Assembly: GCA_024762925.1 (NCBI GenBank)
Contig: JANTGM010000018.1
Location: forward strand, 17,495-81,494
Length of the DNA: 64,000 nt
Direction of reading: 5' to 3'
Source of the DNA: Kofleriaceae bacterium
GTDB lineage: Bacteria > Myxococcota_A > Polyangia > Haliangiales > Haliangiaceae
Of the stretch, positions 16,137 to 25,725 are shown piece by piece. Position 1 is the stretch's first letter; each line of letters begins with the position of its first letter. Under the pieces are notes generated by a model, which did not search any database, was not told the origin of the DNA, and saw nothing but the letters and a program-made list of their open reading frames with translations. Position numbers and translations under genes: made by a program.

Positions 16137-17915
16137 ATGTCACGTACAACAAATTTATCCATTCTCTTCTCCCTTCTCTTTGCTAGTGCCGCATGTGGAG
16201 GTGGTGACAGCAACGACAGCGCCGATGCTGGAGTCAATCCGACCTTCGATGGGGCGGTCGTCTACGATGCCGACGTTCCTGCCGATGCCGACCTTTCGCC
16301 CGACGCCGACATCACGCCCGATGCAACGCCGATCGACAACGGTATTGACGAAGCTCGTGCTGCTGCCGATGGAGCTGTCGACCTACCCATCGTCGAAGTT
16401 CTCGTGACCTACCTCAAGCCTGGCATCGGAAACGATCCTGCCGGCTTCTTTGTGCAAGCAGAAACAACGGGCCCTGCGCTCTTTGTTGCCATCGACCCAG
16501 CCGGTCTCACAACACCTGTCGCTGTTGGCGACCTCGTTAGCTTCACGATAACGGAGATGGACACAACAGGCTCTCTTCGCCAGGCAACCGCCATAAGCGG
16601 TGAGACAATCATCAGCTCTAACAACGACATCACGGGGCTTGTGCAAGACGTGTCGGCAGCTGCGGATCTTGTCACAGCCCTCGACGATTACGAGAGCGAA
16701 CTCGTCATTGCGCAACTCACAGTCACCGAAGCATTTGGTGGTGCTGGATCAGGATTTACTGCAGGAGTGGTTGAGACCGCTGCGGTTACGGCAAACGCCG
16801 ATCTTCGCCTGCGACTGCCAGCGACCCTGCAAGCGTCGATCGGTCTGGTACCAACGTGTACGGCAACGCTGGCTGCAACTCCGGTCTGGCGTTTCAACAC
16901 GGCAGCGCAGCTCTCCGCCTTTGATGCTTCAGAGCTCACCGCAACCTGTCCTCCTCCACTTGTCGTGGAAGCCGTTGCTGTTTCCACAACAGAAGTCACG
17001 ATTGAGTTCGATCGCGGAATCGATGCGGGAAGTCTTGTTGCCGACGGTTCTCAATTCACCTTTGACAACGGCCTGGTTGCAAGTGCCGCCACAGTTGATG
17101 GCCGTGTGGTGACGATTACGACAGGCACCATGCTCGATGGCAACGACTACACGACCACCATCGCAGATACGCTGCTCGATGTTCTAGGTACCGCTGTTGC
17201 GGCGCCCAACAATACCGCACTCTTCACGAGCCTCGCTGCTGACGAAACGGTTTGCGACGACGGCCTCGACGATGACAGCGATGGCTTCTTCGACTGCCAA
17301 GATGCCGCTTGTGCTGGTGACGTGGCATGCAACTTCCTCTCGCAGCTCTACCTTTGGGAAGTGGATGCCGACACCCCAGGCACCGATGAAGCCGAGTTCA
17401 TTGAGATTTGGAACAACACCGCTGCAGAAATCGACCTCGCTGCTGATGGCTACTACATCGTGGCAGTGAACGGCAGCGACGACCTCTCGTCAGATGCCTA
17501 CGCCCTTTCTGGAACGGTCGCCGCTGACGGACTCTTCGTGGTTGGCTCCGACGATGTAACTCTGGCCGCCGACCTCGCTGTAGGTAGCACGAACCTCTTC
17601 CAGAACGGCGCTGATGGCATCTTGCTTGTCCAGTGCCAAACCTGCACCGACGCAGCAACGGATTTCCCAACGGACACCGATGTTGGAACAGCTGCAACGT
17701 TCACAAGCGCTGGTGCGCAGACCGCCACGAAGATCGATGGCATGGCGTATGACACCAACGACAACGACGATGCAGGCCTGCTTGCCGCAGTCCTACAAGC
17801 GCTGCAGTTCAACGAGGACGCGAACGGCGCCAAGGATACCGAGTCGAACAATCGCACGTCGCTCTCGGGCTGGAACGCACTGCCCGCAAATCCAAAGCTC
17901 TCGGGCGTCGAGTAA
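16137..17915 (+). CDS. Large lipoprotein with Ig-like (SbsA) and lamin-tail-like domains
   Basis: 592 residues. The signal peptide MSRTTNLSILFSLLFASAAC ends at the lipobox cysteine. An Asp/Ala/Pro repeat linker (DADVPADADLSPDADITPDA) follows, typical of myxobacterial lipoproteins. The middle has an OB-like segment (VAVGDLVSFTITEMD), then an SbsA/Big_5-like Ig domain (VEAVAVSTTEVTIEFDRGID to NDYTTTI), then a Ca-binding-like DDGLDDDSDGFFDCQD motif as in MopE-type repeats. The C-terminal domain begins LYLWEVDADTPGTDEAEFIE and resembles a lamin-tail domain. It is likely anchored on the outer surface; function unknown. It is followed by a strong terminator. Confidence 0.88.
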   Translation: MSRTTNLSILFSLLFASAACGGGDSNDSADAGVNPTFDGAVVYDADVPADADLSPDADITPDATPIDNGIDEARAAADGAVDLPIVEVLVTYLKPGIGNDPAGFFVQAETTGPALFVAIDPAGLTTPVAVGDLVSFTITEMDTTGSLRQATAISGETIISSNNDITGLVQDVSAAADLVTALDDYESELVIAQLTVTEAFGGAGSGFTAGVVETAAVTANADLRLRLPATLQASIGLVPTCTATLAATPVWRFNTAAQLSAFDASELTATCPPPLVVEAVAVSTTEVTIEFDRGIDAGSLVADGSQFTFDNGLVASAATVDGRVVTITTGTMLDGNDYTTTIADTLLDVLGTAVAAPNNTALFTSLAADETVCDDGLDDDSDGFFDCQDAACAGDVACNFLSQLYLWEVDADTPGTDEAEFIEIWNNTAAEIDLAADGYYIVAVNGSDDLSSDAYALSGTVAADGLFVVGSDDVTLAADLAVGSTNLFQNGADGILLVQCQTCTDAATDFPTDTDVGTAATFTSAGAQTATKIDGMAYDTNDNDDAGLLAAVLQALQFNEDANGAKDTESNNRTSLSGWNALPANPKLSGVE

Positions 17916-17932
17916 CGAATACCGAATACAAC

Positions 17933-17980
17933 AGCCCCGCGCCGTTTTGCATTGCGATAACGACGCGGGGCTTGCTTTTT
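17933..17980 (+). terminator. Rho-independent terminator
   Basis: AGCCCCGCG at 17933 pairs with CGCGGGGCT ending at 17972, and the stem is extended by CGTT/AACG around an inner loop. GCTTTTT follows at 17974-17980. It lies 18 bp after the large lipoprotein stop and 21 bp before the next ATG. Confidence 0.85.
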
Positions 17981-18000
17981 CCATCAAGAAACTACCTGCT

Positions 18001-18804
18001 ATGCCCTACCCAGATTTTGAAGAGCTCTCCATGGAGTTTCTCGGCAAAACTCGCACCGTTTACAAGGCGGGTGAGGGCCCTGCAATCATCGTTATACACG
18101 AAGTACCGGGGCTGTACCCCGCGGTTGCCGACTTTGGTCGTAAGGTCGTGGCGCAAGGGTTCACGGTCTACATGCCGTCACTCCTGGGCACGCCTGGCAA
18201 AGACATGAGCTTTCCCTACTCGATAAGAAGCATCGCGCGAGCTTGTGTGATGAAGGAATTCACCGTGTGGGCCAAGGGCAAGAACAGCGCAGTAACACAG
18301 TGGCTACGAGCATTGGCAGAGCATGCGCACAAGGAGTGTGGTGGTGACGGTGTTGGCGCCGTTGGCATGTGTCTCACTGGAGGGTTTGCGCTGGCGATGG
18401 CTGTTGACCCGTGGATGAAGGCCCCAGTACTTAGTCAGCCATCGCTGCCATTTGGCGTACTACCTGCACAAAAACGCGACCTCGGAATCGACAGAGCAAC
18501 GCTTGCCGCGGTTCAGTCGAGAGCCGAGAACGAGGGGCTTTGCGTGATGGGGCTCCGCTTTACCAACGATCGCATGGTCCCGACGGAGCGATTCGCTTCT
18601 CTTCGACGCGAACTTGGAGACAATTTCTTGGCGATCGAGATCGACAGTTCTAAGGGGAATGCCCACGACATCCCGCGAACGGCACATTCGGTCCTAACGC
18701 ACGACCTTGTGCCATCCGAGGGCCATCCGACACAAGAGGCCCTAAACAAGGTCATGGAGTTCTTCCACTCTCGTCTCGATGGAACCTCCTTGGAGACGAG
18801 CTAG
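18001..18804 (+). CDS. Dienelactone hydrolase family protein
   Basis: 267 residues from ATG 18001. The alpha/beta-hydrolase core shows AIIVIHEVPGLYPAVADFGR (oxyanion region), the nucleophile elbow GMCLTGGF with Cys as in dienelactone hydrolase (GxCxGG), an acidic residue in RFTNDRMVPTER and a candidate catalytic histidine in DSSKGNAHDIPR or THDLVPSEGHP. The Cys-Asp-His triad fits the family, which hydrolyses lactone or ester bonds; the natural substrate is unknown. The TAG stop lies inside the terminal CTAG of the repeat element that follows, so the C-terminus may originally have been different. Confidence 0.88.
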   Translation: MPYPDFEELSMEFLGKTRTVYKAGEGPAIIVIHEVPGLYPAVADFGRKVVAQGFTVYMPSLLGTPGKDMSFPYSIRSIARACVMKEFTVWAKGKNSAVTQWLRALAEHAHKECGGDGVGAVGMCLTGGFALAMAVDPWMKAPVLSQPSLPFGVLPAQKRDLGIDRATLAAVQSRAENEGLCVMGLRFTNDRMVPTERFASLRRELGDNFLAIEIDSSKGNAHDIPRTAHSVLTHDLVPSEGHPTQEALNKVMEFFHSRLDGTSLETS

Positions 18805-18983
18805 TGCGCGATCCATGGACATTGATTCGTGATCGCGAAGTCAGCTCGTTTGCTGGCGAGGCGGGAAGAGGGTGTTTGCTGGGGCAAGCGACCGAGGAAC
18901 AACGAAGAAGACTGGCAGAGCCAGTCTGTCCAGCGGCCGAGAAGACGAGTGAGCGCGTTCTATGTTCATGAATCGAGCACTAG
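18801..18983 (+). mobile_element. CTAG-ended MITE-like element, full copy (183 bp)
   Basis: Starts CTAGTGCGCGATCCATGGAC and ends GTTCATGAATCGAGCACTAG. The central palindrome is imperfect here (GACTGGCAGAGCCAGTC). The orientation is opposite to the 10880 copy, and the interior is shared with it (GCGAGGCGGGAAGAGG, then GCTGGGGCAAGCGACCGAGG). The first CTAG supplies the stop codon of the preceding hydrolase gene. Confidence 0.88.
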
Positions 18984-19140
18984 GCCCCGTAGAGTACGAA
19001 TTTCTCTTACTCCCGCTCCTTCACACAACTGCGGCGCAGTTTCGCTCGTGATCGTTGTCTAGGATCACTGGAACCAACGAAGCACAAAGCGGGATCTTTG
19101 TTGGACCCAGCTGTTCGCAGGCCCTACGCTTGGCTACGTC

Positions 19141-20532
19141 GTGGCCACCGTAATTGACAGGGACCTTATAGTCCGAGGCTCCGAGCAAATCCATGATGCC
19201 GATGTGGTGGTCAATGGTTGGGTCGAGATTTCTCAGGGGCGCCTTGTTTGCAAGAACCTCACTTGCCTGGGCTTGTCGATCGAAAGTGGCGGAGTTCTTG
19301 AATGCGAGCAGTTGCTGGCGAACTTCGTGGAAGTTGACAACTTGAACAACGATACAAGCGTGAGCGCAACGTGGGTACGAGCGCGGGTTGTTGACCTTGT
19401 GCAACTCGGCATGGAAGACGTCGTGAATCGCGGCGACGTAACCGCTGACTACTGCCAGCATTTTGGTGGCGACCTCAATCCAAGTTGGGATTACGTTCGT
19501 GGGAAACCCGTGCTCCTCTCGGACTTCGTGGAGCCGCATCCCGATGACCCGGATGCGCCTATGTCGCTTGATGTGGGCGCAATCCGCAACGCCCTCGCTC
19601 TTGGCCAACGCGTGTTTCGCAAGCCTGGTCCTCTGCTCACGCTTGCGCCACGCGAGCTACCAAGAGAGAAGCCGACGCTCGATGAGACAGTCGATGAACT
19701 CGTCACATGGCTCAAAGCGAGGCCTGGGACGCAGCGCGATACGCTGGCCGCTCTTGCCGAATGGCTGCCACGCCTCGTGGTGTTGCCAAACGGGGCAAAG
19801 CTACAAGCAGGGCGCGCAATCCGTCGCTCGATAAAGTCGCCCAAGCTGCGCGAGAAACGCGACGAGTTTCTCCGAGAAGTCGGTGCAACGAAGCCCAACG
19901 TCGAACGACATGAAGCGCCGGCAGTCGTGAGACTTGTGCGAGCTGCTCGCCCAGCTGAGTACTTGCGACCTCGGCCCGACGCGTGGCTCGACGAGTTTGC
20001 CGGTGATACGAACCAAATTGAGGTCTACAACAATCCCGAGATCAAAGAGCTACCGGCACGTATCGCAGAGTTCGCGAGCTTGACCCGACTCGCTGTGTCT
20101 GCTCGGCTCTCACGTATCGACCCAGCCCTGGGCGTCTGCAAGCACCTTGAGAGCCTCGACCTGCGAGGCAATCAGCTAGAGATGCTGCCGGCTAGTATCG
20201 GGCAGCTGCAGAGCCTGCAGACTCTCAACGTCGAATCCAACCGCTTGTTGGCCCGCCTTCCCGACTCATTGTGCGACCTCAACAAGCTGCGCAATCTATC
20301 ACTGGGTCACACGAGTATCAGCGAACTTCCCGCCAACATTGGACGCCTATCGGAGTTGCACTACCTGAGTTTGCACGGCTGCAGCCAACTGTTGGAGCTT
20401 CCCGAGTCGTTCTTCGATCTTCCCGCGCTTGGCAGCCTCTACCTTCATGGCACGCGGCTGCGGGTTGCCACACTGGACCGAATCCGCAAGACCTTTCCAG
20501 ACTGTAACTACTGGAACTTCTTCCAGGACTAA
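19141..20532 (+). CDS. Leucine-rich-repeat protein with N-terminal beta-helix-like domain
   Basis: 463 residues from GTG 19141; the frame is open upstream (TQLFAGPTLGYVV) and the exact start is uncertain. Residues about 5-110 (IHDADVVVNGWVEISQGRLV) are beta-rich and resemble polymer-forming or bactofilin-like ladders, here without the ordinary motif set. The middle (about 175-270) is helical and charged. From residue about 290 there are regular leucine-rich repeats (LESLDLRGNQLEMLPASIGQ, LQTLNVESNRLLARLPDSLC, LRNLSLGHTSISELPANIGR) of the bacterial 23-residue LPxxIxxLxxLxxL type. It has no signal peptide and is probably cytoplasmic, in a protein-protein interaction role. It converges on the giant protein gene with 31 bp between stops. 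Confidence 0.85.
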   Translation: MATVIDRDLIVRGSEQIHDADVVVNGWVEISQGRLVCKNLTCLGLSIESGGVLECEQLLANFVEVDNLNNDTSVSATWVRARVVDLVQLGMEDVVNRGDVTADYCQHFGGDLNPSWDYVRGKPVLLSDFVEPHPDDPDAPMSLDVGAIRNALALGQRVFRKPGPLLTLAPRELPREKPTLDETVDELVTWLKARPGTQRDTLAALAEWLPRLVVLPNGAKLQAGRAIRRSIKSPKLREKRDEFLREVGATKPNVERHEAPAVVRLVRAARPAEYLRPRPDAWLDEFAGDTNQIEVYNNPEIKELPARIAEFASLTRLAVSARLSRIDPALGVCKHLESLDLRGNQLEMLPASIGQLQSLQTLNVESNRLLARLPDSLCDLNKLRNLSLGHTSISELPANIGRLSELHYLSLHGCSQLLELPESFFDLPALGSLYLHGTRLRVATLDRIRKTFPDCNYWNFFQD

Positions 20533-20563
20533 GAGCTTTTCTGTTTGGGCCGCACGTCGCCGC

Positions 20564-23500
20564 CTAGTCGATGTGTAGCGTCAACCCTCCCAGAGCCGCC
20601 CACGCCAGCTCAGTTTGAACGCCTTCGGTGCCGACACATTCCGAGTCACAGTACTTCCACGGAAGCCAGAGTTCGGCTAGCCCCAAAACATCGAGGGACA
20701 CGCTCGAACCAAGATAGAGGGATGCACCCAGCTCGCCAGGAACTACGGTAGATGTCAGCTTCGCGGATCCACCAGCTCCATCCACTTCGATTCGGGTCCA
20801 AGGTCGCACACCCACGCCGGCATGCAGATCCAAGTTGCCTCCGTCCCGAAGAGGATCGGTGTGGATTTGCAGCATCGCTCCAAAGTCGATGGTGTCTCGA
20901 AAGGGAAATGAACGGGCACAATCCGAGGCACCACCATCACAATCGCCCCAATGAGAGAAACTCTTACGCGAGCCACCTATGACTCCCTCCAACGTTAGCA
21001 AGCCACCCAGATGCAGCCCCAGTCGCAACTCGCCCCGTGCGCCGAAGGAGGTCGAATCGGCGCCTGCGTCCACGCCAGAGCGAAATAGCGACGAGCTCAC
21101 AAAGTTTGTAACGCCACCCAGTAGTCGAACGCTCACGGGCGCGAGTCCCCCACCTGACGATGAGCGGGTCTTCGAAATGCCAGCCATGGCATTCGGCGAA
21201 GCTTCACCAGCGCACGATCCCGAGTCCCAATGCTGACCTGGCCAGCAACACCCGCCGTCTTCCCCAGCCATGTGAATCATGCCCGGCTTCTCGCAACGGT
21301 GCGGCTCGAGGTCTGCCTTCACAACCGCTCGAGCCCCCTGCACTACGGTTGCCGTTACCATGGCACTCAAGCGGTTTGGTGCGCGAACCTCAACAGCATG
21401 CTCACCAACGACAATTCGGAAGGCGCGGTCACAGCCAAGCGTGGCCCCGACAACGTGCCCCTCTTCGCCGTCGCTTGTGCACGCAAGCACGATCCAGCCA
21501 AGCTGCGACTTTGCGTGAGTTAGCACACGCTCGAGTCCTGAACGATGAGCCTCAACCCAAGAGTCGTTTGCCGTGGCAAGCGCCTCTGATAGAAGCCGTT
21601 CTGCGCCTACGAACTTTCCCGAACCCTGATATGCGAGACCAAGTTCGGCCTGCAGCCGAGGTGAAGAGCTCTCTCGAATGGCGTCCTCCAGCACCTGTGC
21701 TGCGGCAACATCATCGCCTTTGCGGCGAAGCATTGCCGCCTTCGCGTAAAACGAATCCGCTGGTAGTGGCTCGTCGCGCACTTCCCCATCCAAGCGCTCG
21801 CATGCCGAGACAACCCCTTTGCGGCACAGCATGGCAAGCCCCGCGCACCCTTCTCCTCCGCCAGGATTGCAAGCCCTCGCGTAATGCTCAGCTGCTTTCT
21901 TTCGATCCACCGGAGCCCTTGTTGCAATGTCTCCGGCGATTGCACACGCCGGGCCCGACTGGAGTTCACACCCACGGGTTGCCAACGTTGCGGCCAACGA
22001 ACGAGACTCTTTGCTCTGACGCCCAAGCAGCTCAGCTGCTCCACTTGCACATGCAGCAGCGTCCCCCTTGCCATTCATACAGGCGGCCTTGCGGAGAAGG
22101 CTCTCGCGCTCGTGGTTGTCTGGGGCCTCGCGTTTCAAGAGCGAAAGCCCCGAGCGGCACGCAGATGACGAGCCGGCGACACATGCGCGTTCAAAGAAGC
22201 CCAGGGCGCGCTTTGGGTCTGCAGGGATTCCATCACCATCACGCAAACGCTTTCCAGCACGCTCACACGATGGAAAATGCTCAGCCTCGCATGCGAAGTC
22301 GAGCCGCTCGATGTCAACCACCTCGGCCTTGCTTGCGTTCCTTTTTGCGCGTTCAAGCTTGGCCTTCAGGGCAGCAGCTTCGCGCTTCTCTTGGGCGATA
22401 CGTGCACGCTCAGCTTCGGCGCGCTTTGCTTCGGCCCGCTTGCTGGCAGCTTGTTGGCGGGCTTCTTCCCGTTGAGCCTCAATCCGCTTCGCGGCCGCGG
22501 CACGTTGCGCCTTTGCTTTGGCCTCGCGCTTTCGCTTTGCCTCCGCTTCACGAATCTTTGCATCCTTGATGGCTTGTAAGAGTTTCTCCTCCCGCGCCTT
22601 TGCCTTCTCTCTAGCAGCGGCCGCTTCAGCAGCGAGCGTTTCCGCACGGTGACGCTGTAGTGCTTCGCGCTCTTCTGCGGCCTTGCGAGCGGCCGCTTCC
22701 CGAGCAGCAGCCTTCTCGGCCGCCTTGCGAGCGGCCGCTTCCCGGGCAGCAGCCTTCTCCGCGGCCTTGCGAGCGGCCGCTTCTCGCGCGGCAATCCTCT
22801 CGGCTTTTCGCTTCTCCTCGGCGTCACGAGCTTCCGCTTGCTTGCGAGCCTCGGCCTCGCGCTCGGCGGCGGCTTTTGCGCGCTTGCGGGCCTCAGCTTC
22901 TCGCACAGCAGCAGCTTCCGCTGCCTTCCTTGCACGAGCCTCGCGGGCGGCAGCCTGCTCTCGCGCTGCCCGCTCCTTGGCTTCTGCCTGCTCTGCTCGG
23001 CGGCGCTGCTCGGCTTCACGTGCCTGGGCTCGGCGCCGAAGCGATGCTTCCTTTGCTGCAGCGGCGACCGCAGTAGCACGCGCTGCAGCAGCCTCTTCGC
23101 TTTGACGACGTGCCTCCGCTTCAAGTTCGGCAGCGGCCTTCGCCAGCTTGCGAGCTTGTTCCGCTCGTTCCTCGGCTTGCTTGCGAGCTGCGGCTTCCTG
23201 TTTTGCGGCAAGTGCTGCCTTCTTGCGCGCAGCCTCCCGAGCTACCACAAGACGTTTCTGCTCGGCCTCGCGCGCTGCCGCCTCTTCCGCACGTGCACGG
23301 TGTTCGGCCTCGCGAGCTTCGGCATCCACCTTTGCCTTGGCAAGACGCTCCGCACGACTGCGTTGCTCACGTTCTCGCTGTTCCGCTTGCAGCCGCGCCG
23401 CCTTCTGATTGGCGGCGATTTTTAGGGCTTCGCGAGCCTTCAAAGCGCTTGCCTGAGCTTGGGCGAGCGCGGCAGATTCTCGGGCAGCAGACTCATCCGC

Positions 23501-25492
23501 ATTTTTCTTAGACGCTGCGAGACCTGCGAGTGCCTTCTCAGCGCGAGCTCGGATGCGAGTTTCCTTCAGTGCTGCCTGTTTCGCTTGCTTCTTCGATTTC
23601 GCCTCCTTGGCTGCGGCGAGTAGGGCCAAGCGCTTGGCCTTTGATTCTCGAAGCGCTGCTTGCTTAGCCTCCTCTTGAGCCGAGGCCTCACCTTCGCGGG
23701 CACGTTTCCGTGCTTCCGCCTCTCGAATGCCGGCAGCCTTCGCTTTCCCAAGCGCTATCGATTCTCGCTCGGAGGCTTGCATGGCTTCTTGGTGGGCCGC
23801 CGACTCGCGAGCCAATGCCTCCTCGGCTCGCTTGCGCTGGGCAGCCTCCTTTGCCGCAGCTTGGGCTGCACGCGCAAGCGCTTGGGTCTCTCGACGCCTG
23901 GCTGCCGCCTCGTTCTTCTCCGCCGTGCGCTGTCGAACCTCTGCCTGTTTTCGTGCCTCCTCTGCGTGCTGGGCGCTCATTGCCGCTTGGCGTGCGCGAG
24001 TTTCCGCCTGCCGTTGCGCGGTTTCTGCAGCAACCACAGATGCGACCTCGGGAGACACTGATGCCGAGTCCTCACTCGTACTCGATGCACCTGCGTTTTC
24101 AGAAGTACTCGCAGCTCCAGAAATATTCGCAGTTCCTGAAGAGGACTGAGAATTGTCTTGCTGTGACGCGGGGCTCGTCTCCCTGGCGCGAGCAGCTGCC
24201 ACCAGCGCATCTGTGGACTCACCCCCAGGAAGCTGTACGCAGGCATTGCGGTCGCCGAGCTCACACGCGCGGCGATACAGCGGCTCACGCATCTTTAGGG
24301 CAACGATTGGAGCAAGAGCCGAACAGGCGAGCACTTCCCCTGCTTGGCAGAGCGGCCGGAGGATGGGCTCGGCCCGGCGAACTCCTCGGGGCGTTGCTGC
24401 CGCGAGGCCTATCCGCAGACACCCTTTCTCCCCACCAATTCCCGCCTTGCACGCGCGCTCAAGCCAGCGCTCGGCTTGCGCGGAGTTGGTCCTCACACCA
24501 CGCCCCAATCTGTAATCCTGAGAAACACGAAGACAGGCGGCACCGTTTCCCTGGCGGCAACTGCGTTGGTTGGCCACGCGCGCCTTGCCAAAGAAGCGCC
24601 GGGCGGCCCTGGCGTCACTTTGTGCAGTGTACAACTCGCCGAGTTCCGTGCACTTGGGAGCAAGTTTCGCCTTGCACGCCAACAGCAGCTTCGGCGCGGC
24701 ACCTTCCGCGTCACCACGGCGCATAAGAATACTTCCGAGTTCTCCGCAAGACAGGGCATCTCCGCCACCGCATGCTTTCTTGTAGGCATCCTCCGCTTGC
24801 TTTGTGTCGGCGCCGGGAAAGCCTCCGAGTTGATGCAATTGCCCAAGTGCCGCACACGCCCGTGCATTCGATGCCTCACAGCCACGGCTGAGAAGGGGCA
24901 GCGCGCCAGCCACATCGGTTGCGGCCAGCAGTCGCCCCGAATTTCCGCAACTCTTTTCGTCGTCTTGCTTGCAACCTTTCTCGTAGAGTTCTTGTGCTAC
25001 GGCCAGCTCCGTTGCTTCAACCAATTCCCCCACGCGGCGACATCCAGCACCGTCGCCAAGCTCGCAGCCTTTCTCAAAGTCTCGACGCGCTTTTTGCCTG
25101 TCCAGCTTTCGGCGTGATTGCATGAGTACTCCATGCAAAGTGCAAGCAGGCCCGACATCTCGTTCACAAGCTGCCTTCAGTGTCCTGCGTGCGACTCGAT
25201 TCCGGCGAAGTCCCGGCCGTTGCGTCGCAAGGTCGGCCGCAGCTTCGCAGGATGCTTGCTCTCCATTCTCACAACCGCGGACGTACAGTAAGAGCGCATT
25301 TGGGTAGCTCTTTGCCTGCTCCTTCGTTTTCCCTTCGGCATGACACTCGCCAAAGGTCCCATCCGCGCAACGTTGCGCCCAGACCTCAGCTGTCAAAGCC
25401 GGTAGCACAATGGCTATGACCAGAATACGGAGCAGTGCCCGGGAGCCAAGAGAGTCATTCCAGAGCAAAGAGTCCTCGAACATTGCACGCAT
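20564..25492 (-). CDS. Giant secreted Sel1-repeat / coiled-coil / beta-domain protein
   Basis: About 1,642 residues from ATG 25492 (ATG 25483 is an alternative). The leader LLRILVIAIVLPALTAEVWA is a signal peptide. Residues about 40-410 are Cys-paired Sel1-like repeats (DFEKGCELGDGAGCRRVGEL, LYEKGCKQDDEKSCGNSGRL), resembling HcpA-type repeats with two cysteines each. A Ser/Thr-rich linker leads to a coiled coil of about 570 residues (nt 24045 to 22340), almost entirely Ala, Arg, Lys, Glu and Gln, including three near-identical 14-residue blocks (EKAAAREAAARKAA). More Sel1 repeats follow (ACVAGSSSACRSGLSLL), then TPR-like segments and a C-terminal beta-rich barrel-like domain with an end (ALGGLTLHID) like an outer-membrane protein. 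It could span the periplasm, anchored in the outer membrane. No function is known. Confidence 0.87.
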   Translation of the reverse strand: MRAMFEDSLLWNDSLGSRALLRILVIAIVLPALTAEVWAQRCADGTFGECHAEGKTKEQAKSYPNALLLYVRGCENGEQASCEAAADLATQRPGLRRNRVARRTLKAACERDVGPACTLHGVLMQSRRKLDRQKARRDFEKGCELGDGAGCRRVGELVEATELAVAQELYEKGCKQDDEKSCGNSGRLLAATDVAGALPLLSRGCEASNARACAALGQLHQLGGFPGADTKQAEDAYKKACGGGDALSCGELGSILMRRGDAEGAAPKLLLACKAKLAPKCTELGELYTAQSDARAARRFFGKARVANQRSCRQGNGAACLRVSQDYRLGRGVRTNSAQAERWLERACKAGIGGEKGCLRIGLAAATPRGVRRAEPILRPLCQAGEVLACSALAPIVALKMREPLYRRACELGDRNACVQLPGGESTDALVAAARARETSPASQQDNSQSSSGTANISGAASTSENAGASSTSEDSASVSPEVASVVAAETAQRQAETRARQAAMSAQHAEEARKQAEVRQRTAEKNEAAARRRETQALARAAQAAAKEAAQRKRAEEALARESAAHQEAMQASERESIALGKAKAAGIREAEARKRAREGEASAQEEAKQAALRESKAKRLALLAAAKEAKSKKQAKQAALKETRIRARAEKALAGLAASKKNADESAARESAALAQAQASALKAREALKIAANQKAARLQAEQREREQRSRAERLAKAKVDAEAREAEHRARAEEAAAREAEQKRLVVAREAARKKAALAAKQEAAARKQAEERAEQARKLAKAAAELEAEARRQSEEAAAARATAVAAAAKEASLRRRAQAREAEQRRRAEQAEAKERAAREQAAAREARARKAAEAAAVREAEARKRAKAAAEREAEARKQAEARDAEEKRKAERIAAREAAARKAAEKAAAREAAARKAAEKAAAREAAARKAAEEREALQRHRAETLAAEAAAAREKAKAREEKLLQAIKDAKIREAEAKRKREAKAKAQRAAAAKRIEAQREEARQQAASKRAEAKRAEAERARIAQEKREAAALKAKLERAKRNASKAEVVDIERLDFACEAEHFPSCERAGKRLRDGDGIPADPKRALGFFERACVAGSSSACRSGLSLLKREAPDNHERESLLRKAACMNGKGDAAACASGAAELLGRQSKESRSLAATLATRGCELQSGPACAIAGDIATRAPVDRKKAAEHYARACNPGGGEGCAGLAMLCRKGVVSACERLDGEVRDEPLPADSFYAKAAMLRRKGDDVAAAQVLEDAIRESSSPRLQAELGLAYQGSGKFVGAERLLSEALATANDSWVEAHRSGLERVLTHAKSQLGWIVLACTSDGEEGHVVGATLGCDRAFRIVVGEHAVEVRAPNRLSAMVTATVVQGARAVVKADLEPHRCEKPGMIHMAGEDGGCCWPGQHWDSGSCAGEASPNAMAGISKTRSSSGGGLAPVSVRLLGGVTNFVSSSLFRSGVDAGADSTSFGARGELRLGLHLGGLLTLEGVIGGSRKSFSHWGDCDGGASDCARSFPFRDTIDFGAMLQIHTDPLRDGGNLDLHAGVGVRPWTRIEVDGAGGSAKLTSTVVPGELGASLYLGSSVSLDVLGLAELWLPWKYCDSECVGTEGVQTELAWAALGGLTLHID
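22676..22802 (-). repeat. 42-bp tandem repeat in the coiled coil
   Basis: Three in-frame 42-bp units coding for EKAAAREAAARKAA occur within the coiled-coil region. The units are nearly identical at DNA level (core GCCTTGCGAGCGGCCGCTTC), which points to recent expansion or homogenisation rather than only selection on protein sequence. Confidence 0.8.
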
Positions 25493-25725
25493 GTCTGTAA
25501 TGGTCGCACGAGACCTCCACCAACAGCCAAGGAGAGAGAGGCTTTCTTTTGCCTTTGCACGAAGATCTCTGTCTGCGAAAAACACTTACACGAAGACACA
25601 CACATCTACGTCGCGCCGAGCGCAGCTCTCAAAGCGCAAAGACCGTTCCGAGCAATGACGTTGCGCTATCGTTGCACAAAAAGCTCGCATGCAGGCCGAG
25701 TGATTCGACCATCCCAATAGAACGT

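Noticed and set aside
22683..23105. Plus-strand Ala/Arg/Ser-rich open frames in the coiled-coil region, plus other long shadows between 21160 and 24726
   Set aside because: They mirror the repetitive codons of the giant protein on the minus strand, and the composition follows from low complexity, not from selection.
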